Positions 12,784 to 16,741 of a DNA stretch of 16,741 bases are shown piece after piece. The stretch's first letter is position 1; each line of letters starts with the position of its first letter. The notes beneath the pieces were generated by a model. That model was not told the origin of the DNA. It did not search any database and worked only from the letters and a program-made list of their open reading frames with translations. The position numbers and the translations under genes are program-made. Source of the stretch: CAWVWD01 sp045106825 (GTDB taxonomy: Bacteria > Bacteroidota > Bacteroidia > Chitinophagales > Saprospiraceae). Location: NCBI GenBank assembly GCA_045106825.1, contig JBGCFH010000362.1:1-16741 (forward strand). Direction: 5' to 3'.

Positions 12784-14388
12784 ATGAATAATACAGACAA
12801 CAGTTTATCCATAGCAGCTTCCGCATTTACACTAAATGCGATGCAGAAAGTCGGTTTAGCCATTGGTGGAATCGGTTTATTGATTCTATTTGTAGCCTTA
12901 GGTTACACGTTTCCGAATCCAACTTTACCGTTAGTAATTTCTTTATCAACGATTACTTTAGGAACAGTAATTTATGCTCACGCAACGTATTCACATTTGC
13001 TCACCGAGAAATCGGGACAAGCATCAGGCATAAAAAATAATGGAATTTGGTTTAAATCACTAACGAATAAAGGTGCATTGGCTTGGATTTCAGGTATTGT
13101 GATTACAGGGTTTTACGTGATTTTATATTGGTTTCCACAATACTTAGGATTAGCAGTAGCTGAAGGTGCAGCGAATACCGGTTTAGTCGCTTTGTTTGAC
13201 CCTTTGAGTCAAGCATTGGCAGGAAAAGCAGCCAGTCAATGGTTTGTTTATGGTGCGTTATATACAGTTGCGATTTTGGCATTAGGTTATAAATTTATTT
13301 TGAAATATAGACACAATAAATATCAGCAAATACGAACGATTTCCGTGATGTTTTTCCAATTAGGTTTTGCATTTATGTTGCCAGCGATTTTGGAATCATT
13401 GAATCAACCGTACTATAACTTTGCGAATATGTGGCCTTTGAACTACTATTTCTTTGATGATTGGCACTTACAAGGAATGATTGATAGCGGAGCTTTAGGT
13501 TTGTTTATGATGATTTTTGGGATTGCAATGTTTTTGTTGATTTCTCCAATTTTGACGTATTTCTATGGAAAACGTTGGTATTGTTCGTGGGTTTGTGGTT
13601 GTGGAGGATTAGCAGAAACTGCTGGTGATCCGTTCCGTCAATTGTCAGACAACTCGATGAAAGCCTGGAAAATTGAACGTTGGATGATTCATTCGGTTTT
13701 GGTATTTTCTGTGGTTATGACTGCTGCGGTTTTGTTTAGCGTTTTGCATGATAGCGGAAAAGGGTTTTGGGTTTCTAAACCGATGTTTGTTGGGATTTTA
13801 GTGGCAATTATTGGTGGATTCGCTGCGATTTTATATTTCAAACCTAAATTTTTCAAACAATTAGATAAAAAAATCTTGCCTTACGTTTATGGAATTGGTG
13901 GATTTTTGGCGGTTTGGAGTATTGTGATGTTGGTTTCTGGTCAATACAATTTGTTCTTTGTCGATAGTTATGTTTTGCGTTCTAATTATGGATTTTTGAT
14001 TGGTTCTGCTTTTTCGGGTGTTGTTGGTGTTGGTTTTTATCCGATAATGGGAAGTCGTGTTTGGTGTCGCTTTGGTTGTCCGATGGCTGCGGTTTTGGGT
14101 TTACAACAGAAGTTTTTCTCTCGTTTCCGTATTACGACGAATAGCGGACAATGTATTTCTTGTGGCAACTGTTCGACTTACTGCGAAATGGGCATTGACG
14201 TTCGTGCTTACGCACAAAAAGGTCAGGACATTGTTCGGGCTTCTTGTGTTGGTTGTGGGATTTGTGCAGCGGTTTGTCCTCGTGGCGTTTTGCGTTTAGA
14301 AAATGGAAGTGATGATATTGATGTAAGAGCGGAAGAAGTGAGAGCTTTGCATATTTCTACTGATGGTGGAATTAAATTAGAGATGTAA
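12784..14388 (+). CDS. Membrane-bound 4Fe-4S protein (NapH/NosR/CcoG-like)
   Basis: This 534-residue inner-membrane protein has about nine or ten hydrophobic helices (for example 23-42, 98-118, 186-204, 236-260, 302-321, 333-351, 364-384, 404-423). Cysteine motifs lie at membrane edges: YCSWVCGCGG (267-273) and WCRFGCP (428-432), as in NapH/NosR-type quinol-oxidising proteins. The C-terminus carries two ferredoxin clusters, CISCGNCSTYC (457-467) and CVGCGICAAVC (488-498). The family moves electrons between quinones and soluble or periplasmic partners. The acceptor here is not identifiable. Pairing with the upstream flavoprotein suggests a joint electron-transfer module. No nos, nap or cco genes lie in the window, so those symbols are not assigned. 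A 203-nt gap with an inverted repeat precedes it. Confidence 0.88.
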   Translation: MNNTDNSLSIAASAFTLNAMQKVGLAIGGIGLLILFVALGYTFPNPTLPLVISLSTITLGTVIYAHATYSHLLTEKSGQASGIKNNGIWFKSLTNKGALAWISGIVITGFYVILYWFPQYLGLAVAEGAANTGLVALFDPLSQALAGKAASQWFVYGALYTVAILALGYKFILKYRHNKYQQIRTISVMFFQLGFAFMLPAILESLNQPYYNFANMWPLNYYFFDDWHLQGMIDSGALGLFMMIFGIAMFLLISPILTYFYGKRWYCSWVCGCGGLAETAGDPFRQLSDNSMKAWKIERWMIHSVLVFSVVMTAAVLFSVLHDSGKGFWVSKPMFVGILVAIIGGFAAILYFKPKFFKQLDKKILPYVYGIGGFLAVWSIVMLVSGQYNLFFVDSYVLRSNYGFLIGSAFSGVVGVGFYPIMGSRVWCRFGCPMAAVLGLQQKFFSRFRITTNSGQCISCGNCSTYCEMGIDVRAYAQKGQDIVRASCVGCGICAAVCPRGVLRLENGSDDIDVRAEEVRALHISTDGGIKLEM

Positions 14389-14397
14389 TATTTATTC

Positions 14398-14417
14398 CAT
14401 CCCGAGTATTCGGGATG
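14398..14417. repeat. Small palindromic hairpin
   Basis: CATCCCGA and TCGGGATG are perfect 8-bp arms around GTAT, 10 nt after the stop of the membrane iron-sulfur gene. No T-tract follows. It resembles the GC-rich hairpin at 69-86. Confidence 0.5.
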
Positions 14418-14448
14418 CCTATTCATATTGAATTTTTTCAAGGTTCTT

Positions 14449-14480
14449 AGACAGGTTTACCTTTTTTGGTGAACCTGTCT
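14449..14480 (+). terminator. Terminator between convergent genes
   Basis: AGACAGGTTTACC pairs with GGTGAACCTGTCT over 13 bp (one G-U) around a T6 loop, followed on the plus strand by ATATATTTTAT. It lies between the convergent membrane iron-sulfur and helicase genes. The plus strand has the better tail, although the hairpin could act on both. Confidence 0.7.
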
Positions 14481-14504
14481 ATATATTTTATACCTTATAC
14501 TTAA

Positions 14505-16286
14505 TTAAAACGGTTTGCGTTTTTTACCACCTTTTTTCTTACGTTTTCTTGAATCTCCAGATGACATTTTATTATCGAAACGATGATTGCTGCCACCACG
14601 TTTTCCTTTATAGCTTCTGTCGCCTCTTCCATCTCTACGTTTTGGGCGAGGTTTTGCAGCTTCTGCATTTACATCGAACTTCTTGAAACGTAGCCCATTA
14701 AAAGCATCTGCAACATCGTCCGCAACATCATTTTCTACTTCAAAGAAAGAGAACGATTTCATGATGTCGATTTGTCCAACATTAACACGTTCATTTTTGA
14801 AAGCCTTATTGATAAGCGTAATAATATCTTTTGGTGTCGCACCATGTTTTTGACCAATATCTAAGTGGAAACGGCTGAAGTTAGCATTGTCTCTACGACT
14901 TCTTCTATCACCTCTATCATTTCTATCACCTCTATCTCTACTATTAGAAGTAACATTTAAATCTGCTGCGTTTTCATAATATTTCAGAAAACGATTGAAT
15001 TCCAATGATACAAATTGCTTGATGATTTCCTCTTTGGATAAATCTTCTAATTTTTCGTAAATAGCAGGTAAGAAATCTGAAATTTCGTCTTCTTTGACTT
15101 CAACTTTTTTAGTCTTACCAATGAAATGAAGTAACTGTGTTTTACAAATTGCTTCTCCTGATGGAACAAGTTGTTTTGTAAAGTTTTTACTTACCATTTT
15201 TTGAACGGCACGTAATTTTCCTTGTTCACGTCCATGAATGATTGTAATTGAAGTTCCTTCTTTTCCTGCACGACCTGTTCTACCACTTCGGTGAACGTAA
15301 ACTTCGGGATCATCAGGCAAGTTATAATTAATAACATGTGTCAAATCGTTTACATCAACACCTCTTGCTGCAACATCGGTCGCTACTAACAGTTGCAATT
15401 GTTTTTTACGAAAACGATTCATTACAAACTCTCGTTGTGCTTGTGATACATCGCCATGAATTGCATCGGCATTATAACCTTCTTGTGACAAAGAATCGGC
15501 AATGTCTTTCGTTTCTTGACGAGTACGACAAAAGATAATTCCATAAATATCTGGATGAAAATCGACAATGCGTTTCAATGCTGCATATCTATCTCTTGCA
15601 CGAACTTGATAGTAATGATGCTCGACGTTCTTCGCTCCTGTATTCTTTGAGCCGATTGTAATTTCGGAATAATCCGACATATATTTCTTAGCAATTCGAC
15701 TAATTTCTGGTGGCATTGTTGCCGAAAATAGTAACGTTTGCTTATCTTCTGGTGTACCTTCTAATATTGCATCTAAGTCATCTGAAAAACCCATTGATAA
15801 CATTTCATCGGCTTCATCTAATACCAGCCATTGAATGTTAGAAAAATCCAATTGCTTACGACGAATCAAATCTAATGTTCTCCCTGGTGTTCCGACAACA
15901 ACATGAACACCTCTTTTTATAGTTCTAATTTGTCCTTCAATACTTGCTCCTCCATAAACGGCTACAGAATTTACCTTTGGTAAATGTTTCGTATAACCTT
16001 CGATGTTTTTAGCAATCTGAATACCTAACTCACGAGTTGGAGAAAGGATAAGAACTTGTGGTTTCTTTACTGATGTATCTAATCGATGTAATATTGGCAA
16101 ACTAAATGCCGCTGTTTTTCCTGTTCCTGTTTGTGCCAAAGCAACCAAATCTTGATCGCTATTGATAATGTGTTTAATTGCTTCCCTTTGCACTGGCGTT
16201 GGCGTCTCATAACCTTTCTCGGTAATCGCTTTCACTATTTCTGCTTTCAGCCCTAATGCCTCAAAATTCTCTAATTCTTCATTCAT
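14505..16286 (-). CDS. DEAD-box RNA helicase with DbpA-type RNA-binding domain
   Basis: This ATP-dependent RNA helicase is probably involved in ribosome assembly or cold-shock RNA remodelling. The Q motif (about 8-37) is followed by Walker A AQTGTGKT (51-58), PTREL (83-87), TPGR (133-136), DEAD (157-160), SAT (188-190), ARGVD (307-311) and HRSGRTGRAG (332-341). A short Arg/Asp-rich linker of RGDR-like repeats (449-466) leads to a DbpA/CsdA-type RNA-binding domain (about 470-541). A strongly basic tail (546-593) ends in KKGGKKRKPF. The 593-residue layout resembles DeaD/CsdA proteins of Bacteroidota. A DbpA-like name is less apt because the extra basic tail is long. The gene stands alone, and a -7 box lies 4 nt before its ATG. 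Confidence 0.95.
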   Translation of the reverse strand: MNEELENFEALGLKAEIVKAITEKGYETPTPVQREAIKHIINSDQDLVALAQTGTGKTAAFSLPILHRLDTSVKKPQVLILSPTRELGIQIAKNIEGYTKHLPKVNSVAVYGGASIEGQIRTIKRGVHVVVGTPGRTLDLIRRKQLDFSNIQWLVLDEADEMLSMGFSDDLDAILEGTPEDKQTLLFSATMPPEISRIAKKYMSDYSEITIGSKNTGAKNVEHHYYQVRARDRYAALKRIVDFHPDIYGIIFCRTRQETKDIADSLSQEGYNADAIHGDVSQAQREFVMNRFRKKQLQLLVATDVAARGVDVNDLTHVINYNLPDDPEVYVHRSGRTGRAGKEGTSITIIHGREQGKLRAVQKMVSKNFTKQLVPSGEAICKTQLLHFIGKTKKVEVKEDEISDFLPAIYEKLEDLSKEEIIKQFVSLEFNRFLKYYENAADLNVTSNSRDRGDRNDRGDRRSRRDNANFSRFHLDIGQKHGATPKDIITLINKAFKNERVNVGQIDIMKSFSFFEVENDVADDVADAFNGLRFKKFDVNAEAAKPRPKRRDGRGDRSYKGKRGGSNHRFDNKMSSGDSRKRKKKGGKKRKPF

Positions 16287-16290
16287 GCCG

Positions 16291-16298
16291 CAAAGATA
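16291..16298 (-). promoter_or_regulatory. Predicted helicase promoter -7 box next to the start codon
   Basis: The minus strand reads TATCTTTG, matching TAnnTTTG, and ends 4 nt before the ATG. If used, transcription would begin at or within a few bases of the start codon and give a leaderless or near-leaderless mRNA. No good -33 motif is visible, so a further promoter upstream is possible. Confidence 0.45.
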
Positions 16299-16492
16299 CG
16301 CTTATTTATTTTTATTTTAAGCATGTTTTGAGTCCTATTACTATTCCTTATTATTTACAAAAATATGGGTAATAATATTTCGGATAAAGACATTAATGAA
16401 TACATGAAAAATAATTTGATAGATAATTAAATATCTCTTACTTATTGTCGTGAAATTTGATTTTTAAATATTCTTGTTACTTCGTAATTATG

Positions 16493-16600
16493 TATTTCCC
16501 ACAGAGCAGCACAGAGTTTTTTCACAGAGTTGAACAGAGAAGATTATTTATGTTGTGTGTCTCCGTGGAAATCGCTGTGATACGCTGTGTGTGGGAAATA
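16493..16600. repeat. Imperfect inverted-repeat element with CACAGAG units
   Basis: TATTTCCCACA (from 16493) is mirrored by TGTGTGGGAAATA ending at 16600. The left half contains spaced CACAGAG copies (16501, 16510, 16522), and the right half carries degenerate GCTGTG/TCCGTGG counterparts. It is non-coding and resembles a palindromic dispersed element. It is the main feature of the gene-free end of the window (16299-16741). The rest of that stretch is AT-rich with no gene seen. Confidence 0.6.
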
Positions 16601-16741
16601 ATTAAATTGAGGTTTTCAAATCTAATGCAAATGATTGTTAATCAACATGTTAGATGATTATGATTTTGCAAAAGCTATTTTTAAAAAATCAAAAAAAATA
16701 CTATTTTAGTATTAGAGAAAAGCTGAATATACTGCTATTCC

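Noticed and set aside
16457..16657. 66-aa open frame at the right end of the window
   Set aside because: It runs through an inverted-repeat element with CACAGAG units and has no domain or start signal, so it is not credible as a gene.

Overview
The window looks like chromosomal DNA of a member of the Bacteroidota, most likely a Flavobacteriaceae bacterium. It is AT-rich. Its start codons sit behind A/T-rich leaders instead of strong Shine-Dalgarno sites, and several upstream regions carry the Bacteroidota-type -7 box TAnnTTTG. The proteins have the architectures usual in that phylum. No tRNA, rRNA, transposase, phage gene or CRISPR array was seen.

Left part (204-4576, all minus strand): fumC (class II fumarase), lspA (lipoprotein signal peptidase with an acidic tail), a putative secreted protein of unknown function, and lpxH (lipid A biosynthesis). 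These look like separate housekeeping units. The gaps hold promoters, terminators, hairpins and short tandem heptamer arrays.

Central part (4840-10285, minus strand): an assimilatory sulfate-reduction operon. In transcription order it runs: siroheme-dependent sulfite reductase with a C-terminal HEPN-like extension, cobA (SUMT), a CysG-N/Met8-type precorrin-2 dehydrogenase/ferrochelatase, cysH (four-cysteine APS-reductase type), and a TrxB-like ferredoxin-NADP+ reductase. CobA and the Met8-like protein make siroheme for the sulfite reductase. CysH makes its sulfite. The flavoprotein probably supplies reduced ferredoxin. ATP sulfurylase (cysD/cysN) is not in the window.

The most interesting part is the leader of this operon (10349-10858). 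Two tiny reading frames, of 17 and 30 codons, carry runs of four and five consecutive Cys codons. Each is followed by an intrinsic terminator (15-bp stem plus U-tract). Each also has a competing 11-bp helix whose upstream arm lies just after the Cys codons. This is the layout of ribosome-mediated transcription attenuation, here doubled in tandem and reading cysteinyl-tRNA supply. Upstream are a TAnnTTTG promoter, a 38-bp palindrome over the predicted transcription start, and a CRP/FNR-type operator.

Right part: on the plus strand, divergent from the sulfur operon, are an FAD/NAD(P)-dependent oxidoreductase and a polytopic membrane protein with two ferredoxin clusters. They are separated by a 165-bp inverted-repeat element. 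A DEAD-box RNA helicase with a DbpA-type RNA-binding domain follows on the minus strand, with a -7 box only 4 nt from its start codon. The intergenic DNA is full of small repeats: six heptamer arrays and one octamer array, each with its own unit, and several palindromic MITE/REP-like elements.
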